Shown: one piece after another, positions 1 to 8,039 of the stretch
How the letters are laid out: every line of letters begins with the position of its first letter
Position numbering within the stretch: position 1 is the first letter of the stretch
Origin: UBA5070 sp035913415
GTDB lineage: Bacteria; Fibrobacterota; Fibrobacteria; UBA5070
Reading direction: 5' to 3'
DNA length: 64,000 bases
Assembly (NCBI GenBank): GCA_035913415.1
Contig: JAMIIV010000019.1
Location: 1-64,000, forward strand
Notes under the pieces: generated by a model
Databases searched by the model: none
Seen by the model: only the letters and a program-made list of their open reading frames with translations
Told to the model about the DNA's origin: nothing
Program-made: the position numbers and the translations under genes

Positions 1-621
1 CGACTTGCCGGATCCGGCGAGTCGACCTTGGGGGTCGGATCGCTGCGACGTCGCCGACTGCCAATCGAGCACCGGATACCCCGACGAATCCACGACCACG
101 CTCTCGAACAGCGAGCCGGGTCGGTCGATGGGCCGGATCTGGTTGACCAGTTCGGACAGCCGGAAAACGACCACTCCCGTCTGATCATCTGGAAGCCCGA
201 ACGAGGTCCGGATGACCGGTCCTTCGCAGCGGGGATTGGTCTCGACCCCGGTCCAGCTTCCCGTGGCCACTTCCGGTGGAGCCAAAAGGTCTACCACAGG
301 CCATGAGCCGACCAGACCGGAATCGGACCATAGCGACTCCAGGCACACGGTGGGCACATTGGCACTCCAGAAGGCCGTGAGGTTGCGGGCATCCTTGGAC
401 GTCTGCAGGTGTTGCATGCGCAGATGCCAGATCTCCCGGTGGATGTCCAGGATGCGGGCGATGTTCAAGGCTTGGTCGGCACTGCGATTGGCCACGCGTT
501 CGCTGGCGTTGCGCACCGTGGTCCAACCCAGGACCACGACCAGCCCCAGGCAGAGCAAGGCCAGCGGTGCCAGAATCGCCGCCAGCGTGCGGCGATGGAC
601 AAGATCGACCAGTCGCCTCAT
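1..621 (-). CDS. Membrane sensor protein, N-terminal part (truncated by window edge)
   Basis: The frame starts at an ATG at 621 and stays open for 207 codons to the window edge, so the C-terminal output domain is missing. Residues about 13-33 form one strongly hydrophobic helix after a basic start (MRRLVDLVHRR), which suggests a membrane anchor. About 170 residues of mixed, apparently extracytoplasmic sequence follow, as in Cache-type sensory domains. The ATG overlaps the stop of the upstream substrate-binding lipoprotein by 4 bases (ATGA), so the two are probably translated together. By inference the lipoprotein and this receptor form a ligand-sensing pair. The output could be a histidine kinase, cyclase or chemoreceptor; nothing visible decides. 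Confidence 0.7.
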   Translation of the reverse strand, partial: MRRLVDLVHRRTLAAILAPLALLCLGLVVVLGWTTVRNASERVANRSADQALNIARILDIHREIWHLRMQHLQTSKDARNLTAFWSANVPTVCLESLWSDSGLVGSWPVVDLLAPPEVATGSWTGVETNPRCEGPVIRTSFGLPDDQTGVVVFRLSELVNQIRPIDRPGSLFESVVVDSSGYPVLDWQSATSQRSDPQGRLAGSGKS

Positions 622-1703
622 TCCACGACCTCGAACCGACCACCCCGCACCCGGCACAACAAGGGCCATCTCTGCGAGTCGCCCAGGGAATCGAGGCCCA
701 GCGACCATCCGAGGGGAGCGTACCGGGTGTCGCGCAGGACCGCCCGTTTGGCCGCGTCCATGTCGGCTTCAACCCGCATGAGAAGCGCCAGTTGTGCAGC
801 CTCCCAGGCGAAGACGGCTCCGAAGGACGGAGGCTTGGCGAACCTGGCTCGATACCGTTCGCGCAAATGTCGCAGCTGCGTGGTGGATCCGACCTGCTCG
901 GGCATCCCCACCAAGATCATGCCTTCGGCACTCTCCCCCCCCACACGCAACAGATCGGCTCCCATGGCCCACTGGGTGCCCACCACACGCAGACTCCTGC
1001 CGGCCGCGACCCGATTTTTCTGGAACACCCCCAGATCCATGCTGGAACCCACCACCAGGAAGCTGGTCGAGTCCGGGACCTTCGCGATCCAGGGGCCGAA
1101 GTCGAGATCTGGACCACTGGTGTACCCTTCCAGGAAAACGATTTCGACTCCCGAGTCGCGCATCATCTGCTCGAATCGCCGCGCGAGGGTTTCGGAATAG
1201 GCCGCGTTGCGAGTCTCGAAGAGCACCGCCGCCCGACGCGGCCTGGTGGCGAGTTCGCTGCGCGCCAGTATTTCGGCTTGGCGGAGATTGTCGGGCATCA
1301 ACTTGAGGAAACGATCGTCCTTGCCTCCCAAGGCAGGATGACTGACCGTCGGGGACACCACGATCATGTCACGACGCTGAGCTTCTTCGGCGACGCGGGC
1401 CGCGACCCCCGAGGTCATCGGGCCCACCACGACGTGCACTCCCATGGAATCGAAGTGCGCCATGCAGGCGCCGGCGACATCTGGCTGCGCCTTGTCGTCA
1501 CAGACGAGCAGGGGCACCGAGTGGTCTTCCAGGGCCATTTGCACCCCATCCCTGCCCGAGGCCCCCAGCTCGGAGGCCGGCCCCGAAAGGGTTCCCACAA
1601 ATCCGATGGGCACAGGACGGGAGCATGACGACAGCAAAACACACGACACGACAAGGCCGCACAGACGACTCGAGGCTCCGGTGGGGACTTGGGCCATACG
1701 CAT
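618..1703 (-). CDS. Periplasmic substrate-binding lipoprotein (Leu/Ile/Val-type fold)
   Basis: About 361 residues. The N-terminus has a lipoprotein signal: basic start, hydrophobic stretch and lipobox LSSC, with the modified Cys near residue 27. The rest reads as a type I periplasmic-binding fold of the branched-chain amino-acid receptor family: IGFVGTLSGPASELGASGRD near the mature start, then VVVGPMTSGVAARVAEEAQR and VVSPTVSH, which are typical hinge and ligand-loop segments. No ABC permease or ATPase gene is adjacent, and the stop overlaps the start of a membrane sensor. A role presenting ligand to that sensor is therefore as likely as transport. Start candidates are ATG 1721, 1703 and 1697; I chose 1703 because it gives a normal signal peptide length. 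None has a strong ribosome-binding site. Confidence 0.75.
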   Translation of the reverse strand: MRMAQVPTGASSRLCGLVVSCVLLSSCSRPVPIGFVGTLSGPASELGASGRDGVQMALEDHSVPLLVCDDKAQPDVAGACMAHFDSMGVHVVVGPMTSGVAARVAEEAQRRDMIVVSPTVSHPALGGKDDRFLKLMPDNLRQAEILARSELATRPRRAAVLFETRNAAYSETLARRFEQMMRDSGVEIVFLEGYTSGPDLDFGPWIAKVPDSTSFLVVGSSMDLGVFQKNRVAAGRSLRVVGTQWAMGADLLRVGGESAEGMILVGMPEQVGSTTQLRHLRERYRARFAKPPSFGAVFAWEAAQLALLMRVEADMDAAKRAVLRDTRYAPLGWSLGLDSLGDSQRWPLLCRVRGGRFEVVE

Positions 1704-1792
1704 TTGTCCAAAGCGTACCATTGCCGCCCGGTCGGGTCCAAGCCCTCTTGCGGAAAACCTTGCTCCCCAGGCAATCGAGACGGTGTAACCCA

Positions 1793-1822
1793 TTGGACGA
1801 ACGGAGGTTGCGAGAGTATACT
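1793..1822 (+). promoter_or_regulatory. Candidate promoter of the HU-family gene
   Basis: TATACT at 1817-1822 matches five of six -10 bases, with a weak -35 (TTGGAC, 1793-1798) at 18 bases spacing. A start site expected near 1828-1831 falls after the first ATG (1825), which favours the ATG at 1837 and a very short leader. Modest evidence only. Confidence 0.35.
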
Positions 1823-1836
1823 GCATGAACATCCGT

Positions 1837-2196
1837 ATGGGAAACGTCACAAAAAAAGACATCGTGGAAGAAATCTCCCGGCGCACCGGCCTCACCCAGG
1901 TCGAGACCAAAGCTGTGCTGGAGAGCCTCCTTGAATCCATTTCCAATTCGCTGCGCGAAGGCCGGAACATCGAGATCCGCGGCTTCGGTCGCTTCAAGGT
2001 TCGTCCCAAGAAGCCTCGCACGGCTCGCAATCCCCGCACCGGAGAAGTCGTCCAGGTGCAGGGCGGGCTCAAGCCCATCTTCGAAGCATCCCGCGAATTG
2101 CGCGACCTCCTGAACTCCGGCACCATCGGCATCGCCGAACTGCAGGACGTACTTCAGAAGGCCGCTCCCGAGTTGCGTTCGGCCCTCGAGGGCTGA
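1837..2196 (+). CDS. HU/IHF-family nucleoid DNA-binding protein
   Basis: About 119 residues. The first 90 match the bacterial histone-like family: VTKKDIVEEISRRTGL opens the helical dimerisation region, and GFGRFKVRPKKPRTARNP is the beta-arm that bends DNA, with the conserved RNPRTGE tip. The family is usually 90-100 residues, so a 25-30-residue C-terminal extension (LNSGTIGIAELQDVLQKAAPE) is extra. An ATG at 1825 would add four residues. I prefer 1837 because TATACT lies directly before 1825 and family members start close to the V/T-KK motif. The gene is first in a plus-strand run with smpB. HU versus IHF subunit cannot be settled by eye. Confidence 0.85.
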   Translation: MGNVTKKDIVEEISRRTGLTQVETKAVLESLLESISNSLREGRNIEIRGFGRFKVRPKKPRTARNPRTGEVVQVQGGLKPIFEASRELRDLLNSGTIGIAELQDVLQKAAPELRSALEG

Positions 2197-2198
2197 CC

Positions 2199-2648
2199 AT
2201 GCCTCCACATATCCAAAACCGCAAGGCGCGGCACGATTTTTTCGTCCTCGAAACTCTCGAAGCGGGTCTTCTGCTTTGCGGGACCGAGGTCAAGAGCCTG
2301 CGCGAAGGGCACTGCAACCTGACCGACGCCTGGATCAGCTTCGACAAGGGCGAAGCTTGGCTGCGTGATGCCCGCATCGATGAATACACCGCGGGCAATC
2401 GCTGGAACCACAACCATTCCCGCGCCCGCAAGCTCCTGTTGCACAACAAGGAAATCGAAAAGTTTTCCCGCGAAGTTTCGCGCAAGGGCCTCACCTGCAT
2501 CCCCTTGGAGGTCTACTTCAAGGAATCGTGGGCAAAGGTCAAGATCGGTCTGTGCAAGGGGAAAGCGGAACACGACAAACGCGACACCAAGATCGAGCAA
2601 ATGCACAAACGCGAGATCGATCGGGCCATGAAAAAGGCCGTACGGTGA
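2199..2648 (+). CDS. smpB: SsrA-binding protein SmpB
   Basis: 149 residues, the normal family length. SmpB binds tmRNA and brings it to stalled ribosomes in trans-translation. Recognisable blocks are the N-terminal NRKARHDFFVLETLEAGL, GTEVKSLREGHCNL in the beta-barrel, and a basic C-terminal tail (KRDTKIEQMHKREIDRAMKK) that enters the ribosomal A site. A GAGGG six bases before the ATG supports the start. Two bases separate it from the HU gene, and its stop overlaps the GTG of the amidase gene. No tmRNA gene was seen in the window. Confidence 0.95.
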   Translation: MPPHIQNRKARHDFFVLETLEAGLLLCGTEVKSLREGHCNLTDAWISFDKGEAWLRDARIDEYTAGNRWNHNHSRARKLLLHNKEIEKFSREVSRKGLTCIPLEVYFKESWAKVKIGLCKGKAEHDKRDTKIEQMHKREIDRAMKKAVR

Positions 2649-3910
2649 GTTTGGGGGCGAGGCTTCTCGTTCTCGCTCTCGCCCTGTTGGCCCCGTCCGC
2701 CTCCGCCTCGCTGCTGGTGCACGACACCCTCGTGGGTGGTCTCCCGTGGCTGGCCGTGAAAGACGCTCCCGGGAAAGGGGCCTCCCTTCGAATCGACAAG
2801 GACCGCGGTATCCCCAGGGCGCGCCTGACCCCAGCCAAGGGATCGAACTGGACCTTCTGGGACCGCAATCCGTTCGTGCGCGAAGGCAAGGGGCTCACGT
2901 CGCTGGTCATCGCCCCCCGCATCGTCGGTTCCACCTTGCTGCTCCCCCGGGAAAGTCGTCCAGGTGTCCTGCTGGCCTCCAAGGTCACTCCGCCGGCCCC
3001 GACACCCGTGTCGGTTCCCGTGCCGCAGGCTCCTCCAAGCGAGTCGCTGGTACCATCACCCCAAGCGGCCTCTCCCGTGGTGGTGATGGACTCCGCGCAG
3101 CCCCTGCCCCCCACGCCAACGCCCGCTCCCGACCCACCCCCCGTGGGAAGCGCCGTTGCGGCGGTGAGCACCAGCTCGGACATCAACGGGGACGATGGCA
3201 TCTTCACCGTGGTCATCGATGCGGGGCACGGAGGCAAAGACCCAGGTGCGGTGGGCCAGAAAATCGGAGGGAAACCCATCCTGGAGAAGGATGCGACCCT
3301 CGCGATCGCCCTGAAGCTGCGTGACGAACTCCAGGCCATGCGCGGCATCCGCGTGGTCATGACCCGCGACACCGACGTTTTCCTCTCGCTGGGCGAGCGC
3401 ACCCGGCTGGCCAACGCGGGCAAAGGAGACCTGTTCGTTTCCCTGCACTGCAACAGTCTGCCCCTGAATTCCAAGCGACGCGACGAGGTGGAAGGCTTCA
3501 TGGTCTACCTGCTGCGCGAGGCCAAGTCCGAGGCCGACCGCACGATCGAACGGCGCGAAAACGAAGCGATCCGCTTCGAAACCGGAGAACGGCAACGCAA
3601 AGAAGCCCTGACCCCCGTGGAATGGATGATGCTGGAGCACCAGTTGAACCTCTTCACCAAGGAAAGCGAACGACTCGCGGGCCTGATGGTGCGCAACCTG
3701 GAAAAACATGGACCGGTCAAGAAAGAACGCACCGGCGCCGGGCAGGCGGGGTTCTTCGTGCTCGTGGGTGCCCTGATGCCGTCGGTGCTGGTCGAGATGG
3801 GATTCGTGTCACACAGCCAGGACGCCTTGCAACTGGGAACGAATGCCGGCCGGAAGGCCATCGCGCGCCAGTTGGCCCGTTCCATCGACGAGTTCCGTCG
3901 AACCCATTGA
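2645..3910 (+). CDS. Exported N-acetylmuramoyl-L-alanine amidase (Amidase_3)
   Basis: 421 residues from a GTG that overlaps the smpB stop (GTGA). A signal peptide is clear (hydrophobic LLVLALALLAPSASA). An N-terminal domain of about 90 residues resembles the AMIN region loosely, then comes a Pro/Val-rich linker (about residues 120-180). The catalytic Amidase_3 domain follows: VIDAGHGGKDPGA (zinc His about 195), LFVSLHCNS (His about 268) and LVEMGFVSH (catalytic Glu about 384). It cleaves the amide between MurNAc and the stem peptide during cell separation or wall turnover. It could be AmiA, AmiB or AmiC-like; the insert after HCNS (LREAKSEADRTIERRE) resembles the regulatory helix of EnvC/NlpD-activated amidases. 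Confidence 0.9.
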   Translation: MSLGARLLVLALALLAPSASASLLVHDTLVGGLPWLAVKDAPGKGASLRIDKDRGIPRARLTPAKGSNWTFWDRNPFVREGKGLTSLVIAPRIVGSTLLLPRESRPGVLLASKVTPPAPTPVSVPVPQAPPSESLVPSPQAASPVVVMDSAQPLPPTPTPAPDPPPVGSAVAAVSTSSDINGDDGIFTVVIDAGHGGKDPGAVGQKIGGKPILEKDATLAIALKLRDELQAMRGIRVVMTRDTDVFLSLGERTRLANAGKGDLFVSLHCNSLPLNSKRRDEVEGFMVYLLREAKSEADRTIERRENEAIRFETGERQRKEALTPVEWMMLEHQLNLFTKESERLAGLMVRNLEKHGPVKKERTGAGQAGFFVLVGALMPSVLVEMGFVSHSQDALQLGTNAGRKAIARQLARSIDEFRRTH

Positions 3911-3911
3911 G

Positions 3912-3948
3912 CCGACGCGTTCGCGGCGCTTGCGCACGAACGCGTCGG
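3912..3948 (+). terminator. Perfect 12-bp inverted repeat hairpin after the amidase gene
   Basis: CCGACGCGTTCG (3912-3923) and its exact complement CGAACGCGTCGG (3937-3948) flank a GCGC-TT-GCGC inner stem. The hairpin starts one base after the amidase stop. There is no T-run, so it is not a canonical intrinsic terminator; it may stabilise the 3' end or act with Rho. Confidence 0.5.
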
Positions 3949-3994
3949 GAATGGTAGACTCACGGAATCAACCATCCACCTCACTGGAGGACCC

Positions 3995-5218
3995 ATGGCG
4001 ACTGTGCGGCCTTTCCGCGGGATGCGCTTCGATACCCAGCGCGTCGGCACCGACCTTTCCGCCGTGGCATGCCCCTCCGGCGACGCCATTTCCCCGGCTC
4101 GGCGCCGTATCCTGCACGACCGGCACCCGTACAATTTCTGCCGATTGGTCGCTCCCCTCTCGTCTGCCGAGCCATCCCCGCGAGCGCAGGGAGCGAGCTG
4201 GTTGTCGGCCGGAATCCTCACCCGCGACGACTCCCCTTCGTTCTACCTCGTGCGGCAATCCTTCACGGCCACGGTAGGGGGGGTCGACGACCGCTTCGTG
4301 CGCACCGGGCTGGTCTGCGAAATCGACCACGATCCGCTGAACGACTCGAACATCCTCGAACCCTTCTGCGAATCGGCGGCCTCGCTGGGTGGCCACCCGG
4401 ACATGGAAGCCACTCGCCTGCTCCTCGAGCCCGCTCTGCTGTGCTACCCCGACCCCCACCGCACGTTGGGACCCCTCCTGGAGCCCATCCTCTCCAGTCC
4501 TCCGCTGGCCAGGGTCCTGGACGACGACTCCGTCGAACACACTTTGCATGCCGTCTCGGACGTGGCTGTCACGGAAGCCGTGCAGGCCTTTTTCCGATCG
4601 CGCACGATGGTGGCGCTCGACGGGGCCGGCTGGTCTTCACCTGCCCGTCGATTGGCCATCCTGGTGGATTCCGCCGACCCCGGCCTGTTCCCCACTCCCG
4701 TGCACCGGGTGTACCGCGGCCCGCGCAACCTGGATCCCGCGCGCTTGGAGGCCCTGTTGAGCACCGCAGGGTTTCGCATCGAGCGCCTTCCTTGGGCCGG
4801 TGGCGACGCCGCCTGCGCCCTTCTGGAGTCCGCGCGCGAAGGCCATCACGCCTTCGTGTTGCGCTGGAAAGACGCGCCGGAGATCCTGCTCGCCCAAGCA
4901 CCACACGGCAGTTTCCCCCAGGTTTCGGGGTCCGCCGCAGGGTCCATCCCCCATGACGCCTCCGTGCTCGACCAGGTGGTCGAAGAGGCCATGCGCGCCA
5001 TCGCGGCCAACACCTCGACACTGCGGGTACGCGACGCCCACAACGCCATGGACGTCCTGGATCATCTCGACGACGGCCGAGTCGCCGTGCTGGTGAACGC
5101 CTGCGACATCTCCTCCCTGGAGCGTATCGCCTCGACCGGAGGACAGATTCCGCCCGAAACCATGTCGTTCCTCCCGAGACCCTGCTGCGGACTGGTATCT
5201 TTGCCCCTGCATGGCTGA
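3995..5218 (+). CDS. DUF1015 family protein
   Basis: 407 residues, the usual DUF1015 length (about 400-430). The opening MATVRPFRGMRFD, then HPYNFCRLV and WLSAGILTRDDSPSFYLVRQ, match the family pattern in which proteins start with a RPFRGLR-type block. The biochemical role of the family is not firmly known; in many genomes it lies near serine or pyridoxal metabolism genes, which is not the case here. CTGGAGG before the ATG is a good ribosome-binding site. The gene overlaps the next one by 8 bases. The catalytic residues, if any, cannot be assigned. Confidence 0.8.
   Translation: MATVRPFRGMRFDTQRVGTDLSAVACPSGDAISPARRRILHDRHPYNFCRLVAPLSSAEPSPRAQGASWLSAGILTRDDSPSFYLVRQSFTATVGGVDDRFVRTGLVCEIDHDPLNDSNILEPFCESAASLGGHPDMEATRLLLEPALLCYPDPHRTLGPLLEPILSSPPLARVLDDDSVEHTLHAVSDVAVTEAVQAFFRSRTMVALDGAGWSSPARRLAILVDSADPGLFPTPVHRVYRGPRNLDPARLEALLSTAGFRIERLPWAGGDAACALLESAREGHHAFVLRWKDAPEILLAQAPHGSFPQVSGSAAGSIPHDASVLDQVVEEAMRAIAANTSTLRVRDAHNAMDVLDHLDDGRVAVLVNACDISSLERIASTGGQIPPETMSFLPRPCCGLVSLPLHG
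5196..5203 (+). promoter_or_regulatory. TAnnTTTG box directly before the flippase-like gene
   Basis: TATCTTTG ends 7 bases before the ATG at 5211, where there is no ribosome-binding site. It matches the Bacteroidota-type -10 form and recurs before several other genes here. It lies inside the end of the DUF1015 gene. Confidence 0.4.
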
Positions 5219-6221
5219 ACCATCCTCCGCCGTCTTAGCCCAGCGGCATTTGGCCACGGCGCTGAAGATCCTTCTGGGAGCCTTCCTGCTGTGGTTTCTG
5301 CACCACCAGGGGCTCCTCGATCCCCGGCGCATCCTCCAGGCGTTGCAGGATTCCCCCGGTTGGATCGTGCTGGCCACGCTGATCCATGGGGGCCTGTTCT
5401 CGCTCCTGGGGTTTCGGTGGAGGCTTGTCACCCGAGCTGGTGGCATCCCGCTGGATCACTCAGACTCGCAGCGCCTCTCGTTCATTTCGCACTTCTTCTC
5501 GACCTGCCTGCCAGGCAATGGCGCGGGAGACCTCGTCAAAGCTGCCCTCTTCGCCCGTCGCGGCATTCCCTTCGCCGAAGTGGTCGGGACCATGGCCGTC
5601 GATCGCGTGGCCGGCATGTCCGGCCTGTTCCTGACCTGGACAGCCTCCATGGGCGTCGTGGCCTACCTCCGGCCGCCAACCCGCCCGGTGCTGCTGGCTG
5701 CCCTGCCCATCGCCGGTCTGGCCACGGTCCTCCTCGTCGCCAGCCTCTTCGCCACGGCTCCCCTCGGGCGCGCCTTCCACCGCCTCGCCGGCAAACTGCC
5801 CCGCAGCGGGCGCCTGGGCGTTGCCGCCGACCACGCCGCCGCGATGTTCGACCGCATGAACCACTGCGCGTCTCGTCCTTCCACCTTATTTGCCGCCCTG
5901 GGAATCTCATTGGTCATCCAGGGGTGTTTCCTGGCGGCAGCCTTGTGCGCCGCGCGCAGCCTGGGCATCACCCTCGGATTCCTGGAAGCCGGTGCCGTGC
6001 TTCCGCTGGCCTCGCTGGCCAACGCCCTGCCCCTGTCGCCAGGCGGAATCGGCGTGGGAGAATCCGCGGCCTCCCTGGCGATGGCGCAACTGGGTCACCC
6101 CCCCAGCGCGGGCTCCGAACTCATGCTCGTGTTGCGACTGGTGGTTGTGCTCTGGGCCATATTCGGTGGCATACTCTACGCGACCACATCCTTTTCGCGT
6201 CGCCCGGATCGGAACCCATGA
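5211..6221 (+). CDS. Lysylphosphatidylglycerol synthase TM-region (UPF0104-like) membrane protein
   Basis: 336 residues with seven or eight hydrophobic helices. The family signature is visible: FFSTCLPGNGAGDLVKAALFARRG in the first third, AVDRVAGMSGL, and PLSPGGIGVGESAASLAM near the end. These match the membrane half of MprF/AglD-type proteins, which flip or handle lipid-linked molecules. The soluble aminoacyl-transferase half of MprF is absent, so a lipid or glycan transporter role is more likely than lysyl-PG synthesis. It overlaps the DUF1015 gene by 8 bases, and a TATCTTTG box seven bases before the ATG may start a separate transcript. Confidence 0.8.
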   Translation: MAEPSSAVLAQRHLATALKILLGAFLLWFLHHQGLLDPRRILQALQDSPGWIVLATLIHGGLFSLLGFRWRLVTRAGGIPLDHSDSQRLSFISHFFSTCLPGNGAGDLVKAALFARRGIPFAEVVGTMAVDRVAGMSGLFLTWTASMGVVAYLRPPTRPVLLAALPIAGLATVLLVASLFATAPLGRAFHRLAGKLPRSGRLGVAADHAAAMFDRMNHCASRPSTLFAALGISLVIQGCFLAAALCAARSLGITLGFLEAGAVLPLASLANALPLSPGGIGVGESAASLAMAQLGHPPSAGSELMLVLRLVVVLWAIFGGILYATTSFSRRPDRNP

Positions 6222-6266
6222 CGGCCCCCTTGTTTACGCTTTTTGCTCATCCGGACACAACCTGCG

Positions 6267-6298
6267 TTGACAGCAGGCACCCCATGTCAGTAACTTTC
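6267..6298 (+). promoter_or_regulatory. Promoter of rpsT
   Basis: A perfect -35 TTGACA (6267-6272), an 18-base spacer and TAACTTTC (6291-6298). This is the best-formed -35/-10 pair seen in the window and ties the TAnnTTTC box to a -35 element. A start near 6303 gives a leader of about 60 bases before the GTG at 6363. Confidence 0.6.
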
Positions 6299-6362
6299 CG
6301 CCACTGTAGAAATGGTGTCCCGGAACGCGGGAACCAAGGCCCCCACAGATCGGGAGAATCCA

Positions 6363-6623
6363 GTGCCCAACAAGAAGTCCGCCGAGAAGCGTCTGCGCCA
6401 GGCCGAGAAGGCCCGTCAGGTCAATCGTTCCGTCCGTTCCGCCATCCGTACGTCCCTCAAGAAGGTGCGTGGCGCCAAGAGCAAGGACGAAGCCCTGACC
6501 GAGTTGCCGAAGCTTTTCTCCCTCCTCGATCGCGCGGCTCGCAAGAACCAAGGCAACATCAAGGACAACACCAGCTCCAACTACAAGCGCAAGGCGCACC
6601 TGGCGATTTCCAAGCTCGCTTGA
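6363..6623 (+). CDS. rpsT: 30S ribosomal protein S20
   Basis: 86 residues from GTG: VPNKKSAEKRLRQAEKARQ is the typical N-terminus, followed by the basic three-helix bundle ending in SNYKRKAHLAISKLA. It binds 16S rRNA in the 30S body. An in-frame ATG at 6312 would add 17 residues without family support. GGGAGA about 6 bases before the GTG decides for 6363. The gene stands alone behind its own promoter and is highly Lys/Arg-rich, as expected. Confidence 0.95.
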   Translation: MPNKKSAEKRLRQAEKARQVNRSVRSAIRTSLKKVRGAKSKDEALTELPKLFSLLDRAARKNQGNIKDNTSSNYKRKAHLAISKLA

Positions 6624-6665
6624 TTGTAGCTGACGCCGGGACGGGACACTGCTAGAATGGTGTCC

Positions 6666-8039
6666 ATGTCCAACAGGCGGATTCTCGTCGTCGACGACGA
6701 GCGTAGCCTCTGCGATTACCTGGCCATCCTCCTGCGGCGCGAGTCGTTCGCAGTGGAGGTGGCGACGGATGTCCCAGAGGCGATCGAGAAACTTTCTCGA
6801 ACGCGTTTCGACATCATCCTTTCGGATTTGATGATCGGCACGCGTTCGGGGCTCGAGATCGTCGAGGCCGTTTCCACAAACGGCCCTCCGGTCGTACTCA
6901 TGACGGCCTTCGGAACCATCGAGAAGGCTGTAGAGTCCCTGCGCGTGGGAGCCAAGGACTTCATCGTGAAGCCCTTCCAGAACGAAGTTCTCATCGATGC
7001 CTTGCGCCGAGCCATGGACACCGCAGGTTCCGCCTCGGGGTCGGCCCCACGCAATCGGCCCAGCAATGCGGGAAGCGGCGCATCCGACCGCCTGGACCAG
7101 GATCTTGTCGGAAGCTCCGCGCCCATCCACGAAATCCGCGAGATCCTACGTCGCGTGGGGCCCGGCGAAAGCACCATCTTGATCACCGGGGAATCCGGCA
7201 CGGGCAAAGAGGTCGTGGCCCGCGCCATCCACCGGATCTCCTCGCGCGCCGCCCGTCCCTTCCTGCCCATCCATTGCGCGGCTCTCAGCGAGCACCTTCT
7301 GGAAAGCGAACTCTTCGGGCATGTGAAGGGCGCCTTCACGGGAGCGATCGGAGATTCCGCGGGTCTGTTCGTCGCCGCCAAGGGCGGAACGGTATTTCTC
7401 GACGAGATCGGCGAAATCCCCCTGTCGACGCAGGTGAAACTTTTGCGCGTGCTCCAGGAGCGCGAAGTCACACCCGTCGGCGGAACCCAAGCCAACTCCA
7501 TCGACGTGCGGATCGTGGCGGCAACCAACGCCGACCTCGAGCAAATGGTCCGCCGCGGCACGTTCCGCGAAGACCTCTACTACCGGCTCAACGTGATCCG
7601 CATCCAGACCCCACCGCTGCGCGAGCGGCGCGACGACCTCGCCTCGCTGGCCGAAGCGCTGCTCGATCGCATCGCCAAACGACTGCAGAAACCACCGCTC
7701 TCCTTGGCGCCGGAAACTGTCGCAGAGCTCTCCCGGCACTCGTGGCCGGGAAATATCCGCGAGCTGGAAAACATCCTGGAGCGCTCCGCCGTGCTGTGCT
7801 CCAATTCCGTTTTGGCCCCCAAGGACATTCTTCTCTCCCGGGAAACCCGCCAGGCTCCTCCGGAAATGGCCCCCAGCCCTTCGCTGGAGGTCGTCCAGAA
7901 GGCCTATATTTATTGGGTGCTGGTCCAGAACCAGTGGCGGTTGCCGCAGGCTGCCGCGATCCTGGGGATCGACCCCACCCGCCTCCAACGGATGATCGAA
8001 CACTATGGACTCCAGGATTTCCCCGCCCATGCTGGCTGA
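6666..8039 (+). CDS. Sigma-54-dependent response regulator (NtrC family)
   Basis: About 457 residues with three domains. The receiver (1-115) has the acidic pocket VVDDE, phospho-acceptor Asp about 54 (IILSDLMIG), MTAFGT and the KPF lysine. The AAA+ domain (about 145-380) has Walker A GESGTGKE near 175-182, the sigma-54 contact loop GAFTGA (222-227) and the arginine finger region. A Fis-type helix-turn-helix ends the protein (QAAAILGIDPTRLQRMI). It activates RNA polymerase-sigma-54. I chose ATG 6666 over 6657 because TAGAATGG overlaps the earlier ATG. The first genes downstream overlap it, so it may control or belong with the roadblock/MglA operon. The sigma-54 promoter of amt shows the regulon exists. 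Confidence 0.93.
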   Translation: MSNRRILVVDDERSLCDYLAILLRRESFAVEVATDVPEAIEKLSRTRFDIILSDLMIGTRSGLEIVEAVSTNGPPVVLMTAFGTIEKAVESLRVGAKDFIVKPFQNEVLIDALRRAMDTAGSASGSAPRNRPSNAGSGASDRLDQDLVGSSAPIHEIREILRRVGPGESTILITGESGTGKEVVARAIHRISSRAARPFLPIHCAALSEHLLESELFGHVKGAFTGAIGDSAGLFVAAKGGTVFLDEIGEIPLSTQVKLLRVLQEREVTPVGGTQANSIDVRIVAATNADLEQMVRRGTFREDLYYRLNVIRIQTPPLRERRDDLASLAEALLDRIAKRLQKPPLSLAPETVAELSRHSWPGNIRELENILERSAVLCSNSVLAPKDILLSRETRQAPPEMAPSPSLEVVQKAYIYWVLVQNQWRLPQAAAILGIDPTRLQRMIEHYGLQDFPAHAG

